From Salipiger aestuarii (GTDB lineage Bacteria; Pseudomonadota; Alphaproteobacteria; Rhodobacterales; Rhodobacteraceae): DNA of 64,000 nt. The stretch lies in assembly GCF_003259905.1 (NCBI RefSeq), contig NZ_QLMG01000012.1, positions 1 through 64,000 of the forward strand. The letters run 5' to 3'. A model generated the notes under the pieces. That model searched no databases. It was not told the DNA's origin and was given only the letters and a program-made list of their open reading frames with translations. Both the position numbers and the translations under genes were made by a program. This document shows positions 1-7,238 of this stretch, one piece after another (the stretch's first letter is position 1; each line of letters starts with the position of its first letter).

Positions 1-4
1 GCAC

Positions 5-512
5 TTATCCCACGGGCTCGGTGACAGGGATGCCGAGCGCGGTGTCGCCGTTCAGCACGGCGGCGCGGACCCGGAGTTCGGCGACTTGGCGATCAAAGTC
101 GCGTGCCATTCGCCATTCTCCTTCGCCCGCGGCCTTGATGCCGGTGCTGTCGACCAGCAGGTTCAACGGGCCTTTTGAGCCGCGACAGGGGGTGGTCACT
201 GCCAAAGTCCTTTGGCGCTGGCTCAGCGTGCTGAAGTCCGGCACGGCCCCGGTCAAGGCCGATCGGCCGCAGCAGGCTCTCGACGAACCCGGTCGTCTGC
301 CGGAGGGCCATGCCGTACAGGGCTTTCAACGTCAGGCACGTCTGGATCGCGGCATCGCTATATTGAGGCGGTCGGCTTCGCTTGCCGGTTGGCGGTGGCA
401 CCCACACCATGTCCGGATCGAACCAGATCGTAAGGGAGCCACGGTGCTTCAGCGCGTTGTTGTAGGCTGGCCAGTTTCTGGTCTTGCAGGTCGGCGGGAT
501 GGGCCTGCTCAT
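5..512 (-). pseudogene. IS5-family transposase, frameshifted and internally deleted
   Basis: Read from position 512, the N-terminal part shows the conserved stretches RGSLTIWFDPD, YSDAAIQTCLTLK and LRQTTGFVESLL of small IS5-family transposases. The frame is lost in a C-run at 247-250 on the plus strand; removing one base would join GLDR directly to AVPDFSTLSQRQ. The next segment contains LLVDSTGIKAAGEGEW, which holds the first catalytic Asp, and then jumps straight to the C-terminal RDFDRQVAELRVRAAVLNG and a stop at the left edge. The middle part with the remaining DDE residues is gone, about half of a normal 300-330 residue protein. The gene cannot make an active transposase. Confidence 0.85.
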
Positions 513-555
513 GCAGACCAGCTGCCATGCCGGATTCACGAGATAAAACCCCCCT

Positions 556-574
556 CGGCTCTGCACAACAAAGC
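556..574 (-). repeat. Terminal inverted-repeat end of the relic IS
   Basis: Reading the minus strand from 574 gives GGCTTTGTTGTGCAGAGCC. Many IS5-family ends start with GGCTTTGTTG. The adjoining outside bases CTA may be the remains of a short target duplication, but the other end is missing so this cannot be confirmed here. Confidence 0.65.
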
Positions 575-911
575 CCTATAGTATGCGCAAGATCAGCAGC
601 CCCGCGCGATCCTGTCTCGCGCAAGGCGGATGTTCTCTGGTCAGCCCATCCAGATGTTCAACGCCTGGTTGCGGGGGGTCGGCGCGGCGCCAAGCGCGAC
701 CTCTTTGCGGCGCGAGGGCCTGCCGATCTCAATATCCAGAAGCGGCTTGACAGGTACCATTTGCAGTTAGTAAGCATGCGTAGGTCATCCAGGGGGAGGG
801 ATGTTCGCCTAGTTTCGCGACGCATCGTATGCGCGCTTTACATTCTTTATGCTCTCCGAAAATTTACTGAGCTGCGTGAAGATGTCGCGCACAATCAAAC
901 GAGGTGGCGAA
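575..911. other. Upstream region of the plus-strand aromatic operon
   Basis: I recognise no gene here. The first 170 bases look like coding debris without a clear family. The rest is the likely promoter region of the operon starting at 912. It has a TTGACA at 747-752, with TAAGCA 18 bases downstream as a weak -10. It also has a TTAGTAAGCATGCG element at 767-780 and a CGCAT/ATGCG inverted repeat at 821-833. Confidence 0.5.
767..833 (+). promoter_or_regulatory. Candidate operator region of the aromatic plus-strand operon
   Basis: TTAGTAAGCAT at 767-777 differs by one base from TTAGTATGCAT at 21308-21318, ahead of the other aromatic operon. Both lie roughly 120-145 bases upstream of the first start codon. 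A second element here is the inverted repeat CGCAT-cgt-ATGCG at 821-833. No aromatic-responsive regulator gene is inside the island, so the protein that would bind is unknown. Confidence 0.35.
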
Positions 912-1907
912 ATGTCCGCGAAGAGAACTCTGCTTACTGTAGACGATGTAACTGGCTGTTGGGCAATTATGCCGACCCCGGCCAAGGACGACGCAAGCGA
1001 CTGGCGCACCGAGTTTTCCGTGGATCTGGACGAAACGGCGCGTGTCGCAAATGCTCTGGTGGAATCCGGGGTGGACGGTATTCTTGCCTTGGGTACATTT
1101 GGCGAAGGCGCCACGCTGACCTGGGAAGAAAAAGAAGCGTATGTGCGCACGGTGGTGGATGCAGTGGCCGGGCGGGTTCCCTTTTTCGCCGGCACTACCA
1201 GCCTGAACACCCGTGAGACCATTCGCCAGATGCGCATCGTGCGTGACATCGGCGTTGATGGCGTGATGCTGGGCATTCCGATGTGGGTGGAAGCCGACAC
1301 CGCAACCGCGGTTCAGTTTTACCGCGATGTAACCGAAGCATGTCCCGATGTGGCAATCTGTGCCTACGCCAATCCCGAGGCGTTCAAGTACGAGTTCGGT
1401 CGTGCCTTCTGGGCCCAGGTTTCCGATCTGCCGCAGATCGTCTCGGCGAAATATCTCAACATGGGTGGGCTGTACCCAGATCTTAACCTGTCGAAGCGTC
1501 GCATTCGCCTGATGCCCCTCGATGTGGATTACTATGCCGCAGCGCGTATCGACCCCGATCACTGCACCGCCTTCTGGACAAGCGGCGCAGTGTGCGGCCC
1601 TGAGCCTGCGATCCTGCTGCGCGATCTTATGGAGAAGGCGCGCAAGTCCGGAGACTGGGCCGAGGCGAAAGCACTGACCGACCGGATCGGCATGACCTAC
1701 AAGACGCTGTTCCCGAACGGGTCGTTCAAGGAATTCTCGCGTTACAATATCTCGATTGAGAAGATCCGGATGGACGCTGCGGGTTGGATGAAGGCGGGTC
1801 CTTGCCGTCCCCCCTATCATGTCACGCCGGAGCCGATCCTTGAGGGTGGGCGCATTGCGGGTCAGAAGTGGGCTGAACTCGCTGAAAGCCTGCGGGCGGG
1901 CAATTGA
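912..1907 (+). CDS. nahE: trans-o-Hydroxybenzylidenepyruvate hydratase-aldolase (NahE-like)
   Basis: This is a DHDPS/class I aldolase-superfamily enzyme of the NahE/PhdJ group. It converts trans-o-hydroxybenzylidenepyruvate or a PAH analogue to salicylaldehyde-type product plus pyruvate. The 331-residue length fits. Visible hallmarks are the N-terminal DASDWR (28-33), GTFGE (61-65), YANPEAFK with the active-site Tyr152, the Schiff-base Lys180 in SAKYL and the C-terminal DAAGWMKAGPCRPPY, which is very characteristic of this group. I chose the ATG at 912 because GAGG lies 6-7 bases upstream; ATGs at 849 and 882 would add residues not seen in the family. It overlaps the next gene by one base (TGATG). 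The exact substrate ring size cannot be read from sequence. Confidence 0.93.
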   Translation: MSAKRTLLTVDDVTGCWAIMPTPAKDDASDWRTEFSVDLDETARVANALVESGVDGILALGTFGEGATLTWEEKEAYVRTVVDAVAGRVPFFAGTTSLNTRETIRQMRIVRDIGVDGVMLGIPMWVEADTATAVQFYRDVTEACPDVAICAYANPEAFKYEFGRAFWAQVSDLPQIVSAKYLNMGGLYPDLNLSKRRIRLMPLDVDYYAAARIDPDHCTAFWTSGAVCGPEPAILLRDLMEKARKSGDWAEAKALTDRIGMTYKTLFPNGSFKEFSRYNISIEKIRMDAAGWMKAGPCRPPYHVTPEPILEGGRIAGQKWAELAESLRAGN

Positions 1908-2506
1908 TGCGAAAGCTGGACTTCTACTTCGATTTCATGAGTCCATTCGCTTATCTGGCCTTTCAGAAGTTGCCTGAGGTCGTGCAGGATCATGGGATTT
2001 CCATCGTCCTGCACCCGGTCGATCTGCCTCGTCTGAAAGTCCTCGCCGGCAACACCGGCCCGGCGAATGTCAGCATACCGATCAAGATCGCCTATCTGCG
2101 CGAAGATCTCGACCGCTGGGCGCTTCGCTATGGTGTGCCTTTGGCATTTCCGGCCTCGCTCAAGTCCGCGCAGGCGAATGCCGCGGCAGTGCGCGTGATC
2201 GAGACGGTCTCGGCAGAGCAGTCTCAGCGCTTTGTGAAACTCGTCTGGGATGAAATCTGGGGGCGTGGGGGCGATCCGGAGGATCCGGGGATCATTGAAC
2301 GCGCCAGCGCTGAAATCGGAGCGGACCCCGCTCCGCTACTGAACTTCGCCCGCTCCGGCGACGCTGCGACAAGGTTGGAGAGCTTGACGCAGCAGGCCAG
2401 CGAGGCTGGCGTATTCGGTGCGCCAACCATGGTTCTTGGTGACAAGATGTGGTGGGGGAATGATCGCCTCGATTTTCTAGCCGAAGCTCTGAAATCGGGC
2501 GTATAA
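1907..2506 (+). CDS. nahD: 2-Hydroxychromene-2-carboxylate isomerase (NahD-like)
   Basis: A DsbA-fold, kappa-GST-like glutathione-dependent isomerase of 199 residues. It converts 2-hydroxychromene-2-carboxylate to trans-o-hydroxybenzylidenepyruvate, the substrate of the preceding gene product. The N-terminus DFYFDFMSPFAYLAF carries the catalytic Ser12 that binds glutathione, and the C-terminal GAPTMVLGDKMWWGNDRLDFL is the usual GxPtf...WGnDrl signature. The start overlaps the upstream stop codon (TGATG); a TTG three bases earlier is unlikely to be used. The pairing with the NahE-like gene is the standard layout for naphthalene-type upper pathways. Confidence 0.93.
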   Translation: MRKLDFYFDFMSPFAYLAFQKLPEVVQDHGISIVLHPVDLPRLKVLAGNTGPANVSIPIKIAYLREDLDRWALRYGVPLAFPASLKSAQANAAAVRVIETVSAEQSQRFVKLVWDEIWGRGGDPEDPGIIERASAEIGADPAPLLNFARSGDAATRLESLTQQASEAGVFGAPTMVLGDKMWWGNDRLDFLAEALKSGV

Positions 2507-2528
2507 GACAAACAAGGGAGATATCGAT

Positions 2529-3434
2529 TTGGCTTTACAGAAACTTTCGCACGCGACTCTGCGGGTCCCGGATCTTGAAAAATCGGTTGAGTACCACAAG
2601 TCGGTGCTGTGCCTCGAAGAGGTCACGCGCGCCGATGGCACGGTCTATCTTACTTGCGGCATCGACGGGATGTTCGATGTTGCGCTGACCGCGGGCGGCA
2701 CGGGCTGTGAGAGCCTGGCAATCGCGGCGGACGATGAGGAAGATCTGACCCGGATCCGCAAGGCGGTCGAGGCCGCGGGTGTCGCAGTCCGCGACATGAG
2801 CGATTGCGAGCCCGGTGTCGCTCGCGCCATCGAGTTCGATCTTCCGCCCCAGGGGCAGAAGATGCAGATCGTCTTGATCGACGAGTCCCATCGTCAACAT
2901 TACTACTCTCCGGGCGCGCGTCAGAAGAACCTGCGCGGCGGACTGGCACCGCAAGATCTGGACCACATTACCCTGCGCGCCGGATCGGACGTCACGACGA
3001 CGATGAACTTCCTGTGCGACGTCATCGGCTTCCGCGCTTCGGATGTCGTCGAATTCCCCGGTGGACAAGGTCGTATGGCCGCTTGGCTCCATGTGGGCGA
3101 CTATCATCACGACGTGGCTATGTTTGCCGGTGCGCCGCATGAAACGCTGGATCACCTGGCCTGGACGTTCCCGAATATCGAGCACATGAAGATGATGCTT
3201 GACCAGATGGCGAACTCGGACGTTGAGACCGAAGCCGGGCCTGGGCGTCATGGTGTCGGCAACAACCTTTACTCCTATTTCATCACGCCGGATGGAAATC
3301 GCTACGAACTTTCCGGAGAGATGCCGCGCTGCGTTGATCGCAAAGCTGGCCCGAAGCTCTGGCGGGCCGACGAGCCCGGCATTTTCAGTGCATGGGGCGC
3401 CCCGTTCCCCGAAAGCTTCAAAACCGGCTCCTGA
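2529..3434 (+). CDS. Type I extradiol dioxygenase (1,2-dihydroxynaphthalene/biphenyl-diol type)
   Basis: A 301-residue two-domain vicinal-oxygen-chelate dioxygenase that opens a catecholic ring next to the hydroxyls. The Fe(II) ligands are readable as His146 (LDHITLR), His209 (TLDHLAW) and Glu260 (GNRYELSG). The acid-base His194 and Tyr250 are also in place, so the enzyme should be active. Context (isomerase and hydratase-aldolase just upstream, dihydrodiol dehydrogenase in the opposite operon) points to 1,2-dihydroxynaphthalene or a larger PAH diol. A catechol 2,3-dioxygenase role is possible but less likely. The start is a TTG, supported by GGGAG eight bases upstream; no in-frame ATG precedes the conserved LSHATLRVPDL. 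Confidence 0.9.
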   Translation: MALQKLSHATLRVPDLEKSVEYHKSVLCLEEVTRADGTVYLTCGIDGMFDVALTAGGTGCESLAIAADDEEDLTRIRKAVEAAGVAVRDMSDCEPGVARAIEFDLPPQGQKMQIVLIDESHRQHYYSPGARQKNLRGGLAPQDLDHITLRAGSDVTTTMNFLCDVIGFRASDVVEFPGGQGRMAAWLHVGDYHHDVAMFAGAPHETLDHLAWTFPNIEHMKMMLDQMANSDVETEAGPGRHGVGNNLYSYFITPDGNRYELSGEMPRCVDRKAGPKLWRADEPGIFSAWGAPFPESFKTGS

Positions 3435-3483
3435 TCCCTGGTATCAGGAAAGCGGCGGCCCAGCTGCGCCTAGGTTCAAAATT

Positions 3484-3509
3484 GCCGAGAGGTACTGCTA
3501 CCTCTCGGC
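3484..3509 (+). terminator. Perfect stem-loop between dioxygenase and reductase genes
   Basis: GCCGAGAGGTA - CTGC - TACCTCTCGGC forms a perfect 11-bp stem with a 4-base loop. It is not followed by a T-run, so it may be an mRNA processing or stability element, or a partial attenuator, rather than a full terminator. It lies 24 bases upstream of the ferredoxin reductase start. Confidence 0.6.
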
Positions 3510-3533
3510 TCTAGACGGAAAAACGGAAAAGAC

Positions 3534-4760
3534 ATGAGTACGGACTCCGCCATCAATCACATCGTCATTCTCGGCGCAGGACAGTCAGCCGCATCCGCAG
3601 CGAAGACGCTGCGAAATGGAGGATATACAGGTGATCTGACGCTAATAGGTGAAGAAAATCATTTACCTTACGAGCGGCCGCCGCTGTCCAAGGCGCTTTT
3701 GACGGGGACAGCAACAGAAGAAAGTGTCTGCCTGCTTACGCAAAGTTTTGTCGAGCAGCATGATATCGACTTCCGAAGAAATGTCAGTGCCAGAAGTATT
3801 GATAGGGAAGCGCAGCACGTCATTCTCTCGGATGGCGCTCAAGTGCCTTATGATCGGCTTCTGATTGCAACGGGAAGTCATCCGCGTCATTTGGGCAATG
3901 ACCTGGACTCCAAATCGAACGTTTTTTATCTGCGAACGATTGAGGATGCCAGGGCGATCCGTTCCGCGCTTGTGCCTGGCGGCACGCTTCTGGCACTCGG
4001 TGCCGGTTGGATCGGCCTGGAAGTGGCGGCTACCGCCCGCCGACTTGGCATGGATGTCGTCGTCGTCGAAATGGCGGATCGGGCCTGCGGTCGAAGCTTG
4101 CCGAACGAGGTCGGTGAAGCCTTGATCAAGTTGCACGAGGGGCACGGGACGCGTGTACTTCTGGCGACGCAGGTCTCGACGATCGAAGGGACCGACAAAG
4201 TCGAACGCGTCACGCTGAACAACGGAGAAGTTCTCGATATCTCGGCAGTGATCGTGGGCATCGGTGCAGTGGCAAATGATGATCTTGCACGCGCGGCCGA
4301 GCTTGAGGTGGTGGACACCGGCGGTATCGTCGTGGATCGGTTCACCCGCACATCCGATCCGCACATCTACGCAAGCGGCGATGTCGCTGTCGTCAAGGTA
4401 GGTGCGAATCTTGTCCGTTTTGAATCTTGGGCGAATGCACAGGATCAAGGCGTTGCAGCAGCCAAAAACATGCTGGGTCAGGACATTTCCTATGAACCGA
4501 ATACATGGTTCTGGTCGGATCAATACGACATCAACATTCAGATGATCGGCCGTATTACCGACCCCGGAGCGACCGTTCACACGCGTCCCGGTGAGAATGG
4601 CAGGTTCACGAACTTTTACGTCACGAATGGTCGGATCGACGGAGTCATCACATTCGGGCAGCCGCGCGACATGTCCTTTGCGCGCAAGTTGATCCAAAAA
4701 GGCTATGAAGTCACGGGCGACGAGTTGGTGACAACAGAGAACTTGAGGAAACTCATCTGA
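3534..4760 (+). CDS. NAD(P)H:ferredoxin reductase (FAD-dependent, BphA4/putidaredoxin-reductase family)
   Basis: A 408-residue pyridine-nucleotide disulphide oxidoreductase-fold flavoprotein that passes electrons from NADH to a small ferredoxin. Visible are the FAD-binding ILGAGQSAASAA at the N-terminus, ENHLPYERPPLSK, the ATGSHPR segment, the NAD-binding LALGAGWIGLEVAATARRLG mid-protein and the second FAD motif IYASGDVA. The C-terminal domain is of the reductase type (SWANAQDQGVAAAKNMLG). It is the only such reductase in the island. It must therefore serve the Rieske oxygenase through the Rieske ferredoxin, the P450 through the 2Fe-2S ferredoxin, or both; those partners are in the opposite operon. 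The ribosome-binding site is weak (GGAAAAG). Confidence 0.92.
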   Translation: MSTDSAINHIVILGAGQSAASAAKTLRNGGYTGDLTLIGEENHLPYERPPLSKALLTGTATEESVCLLTQSFVEQHDIDFRRNVSARSIDREAQHVILSDGAQVPYDRLLIATGSHPRHLGNDLDSKSNVFYLRTIEDARAIRSALVPGGTLLALGAGWIGLEVAATARRLGMDVVVVEMADRACGRSLPNEVGEALIKLHEGHGTRVLLATQVSTIEGTDKVERVTLNNGEVLDISAVIVGIGAVANDDLARAAELEVVDTGGIVVDRFTRTSDPHIYASGDVAVVKVGANLVRFESWANAQDQGVAAAKNMLGQDISYEPNTWFWSDQYDINIQMIGRITDPGATVHTRPGENGRFTNFYVTNGRIDGVITFGQPRDMSFARKLIQKGYEVTGDELVTTENLRKLI

Positions 4761-4766
4761 AGTATT

Positions 4767-4799
4767 CAGGTTGCCGGAATTGGGAGATTTGGCAACCTG
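4767..4799 (+). terminator. Inverted repeat after the ferredoxin reductase gene
   Basis: CAGGTTGCC and GGCAACCTG form a perfect 9-bp stem around a 15-base loop. There is only a short TGTCT after it, so termination would be weak. It could partly insulate the OmpW-like gene that follows, which has its own good ribosome-binding site (GGGAGGA). Confidence 0.5.
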
Positions 4800-4853
4800 T
4801 CTCGCGCGCTTTCTAGACTGAAATCTTATTGATGCTGACCGGGAGGATAAAGC

Positions 4854-5513
4854 ATGGGCAATAACGTATATACAAAGTCGGCCTTAGCGGCCGTACTTAT
4901 CGCAACTCAGGGTGGATGGGCTGCCGCAGAGGAACAAGCCTTTGAAGGGTGGTATCTTCGGACAGGCCCCGCAGGGGTGTTTTTCAGGCCAAGTGCCGAC
5001 CTTTCCATCGGCGGGGCATCTGTGCCCGGAGCGGATGTCAAGGTAGACGAAAACTATGCCATTTCGGTGGATATCGGCTATCGCTTTAGTGAACAGTGGT
5101 CGGCTACCTTGACGATTGGAACCCCGCCGGAAGCGGAGTTGCGCGGGGCTGGCAGCCTGCCCCCGGTCGAGCTCGGCAAATTGCGCTATGGTCCTTCGGT
5201 CCTGGCCGGTCAGTACCATTTCAAGTCAAACAATCCGCGCTTTCAGCCATATATCGGGGCCGGCTTGAACTATGTGGTCAATCTTGGCGAAAGCGATGGG
5301 GCGGCATCGGACCTGGAAGTCAAAACTAAGGTTGGTCCGATGGTGCAGATCGGCTTTGAATCGATGGTCACTGAAGACGTCGGTCTTTACTTTGATGTGA
5401 AGAAACTCTGGGCCGAAGCCGATGTCTCCGGATCTATCGGTGGCGCACCATTCGATGCGGAGGTCACGCTCGACCCGCTCATCGTTGGTACTGGAATAAT
5501 CTGGCGGTTTTAG
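4854..5513 (+). CDS. OmpW-family outer-membrane protein
   Basis: A 219-residue protein with a signal peptide (cleavage likely after GGWAAA, about residue 25). It is predicted to form an 8-stranded beta-barrel of the OmpW family: repeated alternating strands, the RYGPSVLAGQYHF and FQPYIGAGLNYVV segments typical of OmpW, and a C-terminal aromatic residue (IIWRF) for outer-membrane assembly. Genes of this family (NahQ, PhnS and relatives) recur in naphthalene, PAH and phenylacetate clusters and are thought to help hydrophobic substrates cross the outer membrane. Placement among the ring-cleavage and transporter genes supports that reading. Its substrate is not known. Confidence 0.82.
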   Translation: MGNNVYTKSALAAVLIATQGGWAAAEEQAFEGWYLRTGPAGVFFRPSADLSIGGASVPGADVKVDENYAISVDIGYRFSEQWSATLTIGTPPEAELRGAGSLPPVELGKLRYGPSVLAGQYHFKSNNPRFQPYIGAGLNYVVNLGESDGAASDLEVKTKVGPMVQIGFESMVTEDVGLYFDVKKLWAEADVSGSIGGAPFDAEVTLDPLIVGTGIIWRF

Positions 5514-5565
5514 GATTGCGCACGAAGTGCATTCCGACCGCAATTAGACCCTAAAGGAGCCGCGT

Positions 5566-6174
5566 ATGAAACTCTACTATATCCCTGGTGCTTGCTCGAT
5601 GGCGGCGCATATTGTCGCACTCGAGACAGGCATTCCGCTCTCGTTCCACAAAGTTGACATGTCCGAGAAAGGCAAGTTCGTTGATGGGGAGGACTATGCC
5701 AACATCAGCCCGACATCGCTGGTGCCGACCCTTATTCTCGATGACGGCACCAAGCTGACCGAAGCGGCCGTCATCATGCAATATCTGGCAGCGCAGGTTC
5801 CCGAAAAGAACCTTGCGCCGGATGAAGGGATGTTGCACTGGCGACTTCTGGAAGTTCTCAATTTCCTGTCGACGGAAGTTCACAAAAATTTCACGCCGTT
5901 GTTCAATCCTTCTCTTCAGGCCGACGCCCGGCAGCTGTTTGAAGATCTGTTGAAAAAGCGTCTGAGCTATCTTGCGGAAAACATGATCGGTCAATCGGGG
6001 TATCTCGTCGGCGACGATTATACGATCGCGGATGCTTACCTCTTCACGCTTCTGGGCTGGGCGCAATTCCAGAAAATTGACCTGGGTTTTGCTCCGGCGC
6101 TGGGAGAATATGCCGGTCGTATCGGTTCTCGTCCCGCAGTGATCCAGGCATTGAAAGACGAAGGCTTAGCGTAA
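5566..6174 (+). CDS. Glutathione S-transferase, beta class (BphK-like)
   Basis: A 202-residue GST with an N-terminal thioredoxin-like domain (MKLYYIPGACS, with the beta-class Cys10) and an all-alpha C-terminal domain (LVGDDYTIADAYLFTLLGW is the N-capping box region). Cys10 is the residue that sets beta-class bacterial GSTs and BphK apart. BphK-type enzymes are commonly embedded in biphenyl and PAH operons and can act on chlorinated ring-cleavage products or electrophilic intermediates. The role here is inferred from that association. It is distinct from the maleylpyruvate isomerase-like GST at the end of the operon. Confidence 0.88.
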   Translation: MKLYYIPGACSMAAHIVALETGIPLSFHKVDMSEKGKFVDGEDYANISPTSLVPTLILDDGTKLTEAAVIMQYLAAQVPEKNLAPDEGMLHWRLLEVLNFLSTEVHKNFTPLFNPSLQADARQLFEDLLKKRLSYLAENMIGQSGYLVGDDYTIADAYLFTLLGWAQFQKIDLGFAPALGEYAGRIGSRPAVIQALKDEGLA

Positions 6175-6238
6175 AGCAACCAAAGAGCGCGGCCCTCGTC
6201 ACGCCGGACTTTGACCATGGTTCGCAGGGAGAAACCAA

Positions 6239-7198
6239 ATGAAACGCATACGACATACCCTATTTGCAGCGCTCATCGCGCTATCGTCGCCGGTGGCAGC
6301 ACAAACTGTCTCGTTCGCGACGTCACCGCAAGGTTCTGTGTGGAATACCATGGCAGGGGCCATCTCGAACGCCGCGCGCGGCGAGGGCCAAAACATCATC
6401 GTGCAGCCTTTCGGCGGGAATGCCATCACCATGGAGGCGCTCGACAGCGGTATTGCCGAATTCACGCTCAATGACGCGAACGATGTCTATACAGCGGTCA
6501 CCGGCACTGGCGACTATACCAGGGAAATGCCGAAACTTCGGATCGTCGCGCAGATCAATACCTTCCCGGTTGGGCTTTTTGTGCGCGACGACTCCGACAT
6601 CAAATCGCTTGAGGATCTGCGGGGCAAGCGCTTTCCGGTTGGCTGGAATGCCTTCCCCCTCAGCATTCCGTTGACGCAAGCGATCATCGCGACCGCCGGG
6701 CTATCGCTCGACGATGTCACGCCTGTCCTGGTTCCCGAATTGATCAGGGGCGCGGATGAGTTCATTGCCGGAAGGGTAGATACCGCGTTCTTCGCGGTCG
6801 GCGCACCAAAGGTTGCCGAAGCCAACGCCGCATTGGGGGGCATCCGATACCTGGGTATTGATGCCAACGAAGAAACCCTTGCTGTGGTGCGCAAATACCG
6901 GCCCTACTACTACTTCACCGAAGTTTCACCCAGTCCGGTGCGGGTTGGTATCACCGAGCCGATCCAGATGATTGCCTGGGACAATGTGCTCGTCGCAGGG
7001 GAACATGTCTCCGATGAAAGCGTGACGGCGATGCTGACCACAATCTTTGATCGCAAGGAAGATATCGTCGCAAGCTATCCCCCGCTCGCGTCCATATCGC
7101 TTGAAACCGCCTACCGTGAGTATTCCGGACTCGAATACCATCCCGCGGCGGTTGCCTTCTTCGAAAGCCGCGGCGTCGAGCAGGTGCCTCAGAAATAG
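6239..7198 (+). CDS. TAXI-family TRAP solute-binding protein
   Basis: A 319-residue periplasmic receptor with a clear signal peptide (ends near SPVAAQT) and the TAXI-type start of the mature chain (FATSPQGSVWNTMAGAISNAA). This is followed by the type II periplasmic binding fold (IVAQINTFPVGLFVRDDS, LRGKRFPVGW). It would deliver its ligand to the membrane protein encoded next. The ligand is not readable; the operon suggests an aromatic acid such as salicylate or gentisate, or another soluble intermediate. TRAP systems use the ion gradient rather than ATP. The ribosome-binding site is CAGGGAG, 6-9 bases from the ATG. Confidence 0.9.
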   Translation: MKRIRHTLFAALIALSSPVAAQTVSFATSPQGSVWNTMAGAISNAARGEGQNIIVQPFGGNAITMEALDSGIAEFTLNDANDVYTAVTGTGDYTREMPKLRIVAQINTFPVGLFVRDDSDIKSLEDLRGKRFPVGWNAFPLSIPLTQAIIATAGLSLDDVTPVLVPELIRGADEFIAGRVDTAFFAVGAPKVAEANAALGGIRYLGIDANEETLAVVRKYRPYYYFTEVSPSPVRVGITEPIQMIAWDNVLVAGEHVSDESVTAMLTTIFDRKEDIVASYPPLASISLETAYREYSGLEYHPAAVAFFESRGVEQVPQK

Positions 7199-7238
7199 GT
7201 CCGGCCATTTAGGCTCGCTTTTATAGGACACCGACAAG

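Larger units (their letters stand above)
1..574 (-). mobile_element. Relic IS5-family insertion sequence (left edge of aromatic island)
   Basis: The minus strand carries a recognisable but broken IS5-family transposase and, upstream of its start, a typical terminal sequence beginning GGCTTTGTTG. The other IS end lies at or beyond the window edge. The element is not autonomous: the transposase has a one-base frameshift and a large internal deletion. It sits just outside the first aromatic-degradation gene, so it is a plausible boundary of an acquired island. Family assignment rests on transposase motifs seen by eye. Confidence 0.8.
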
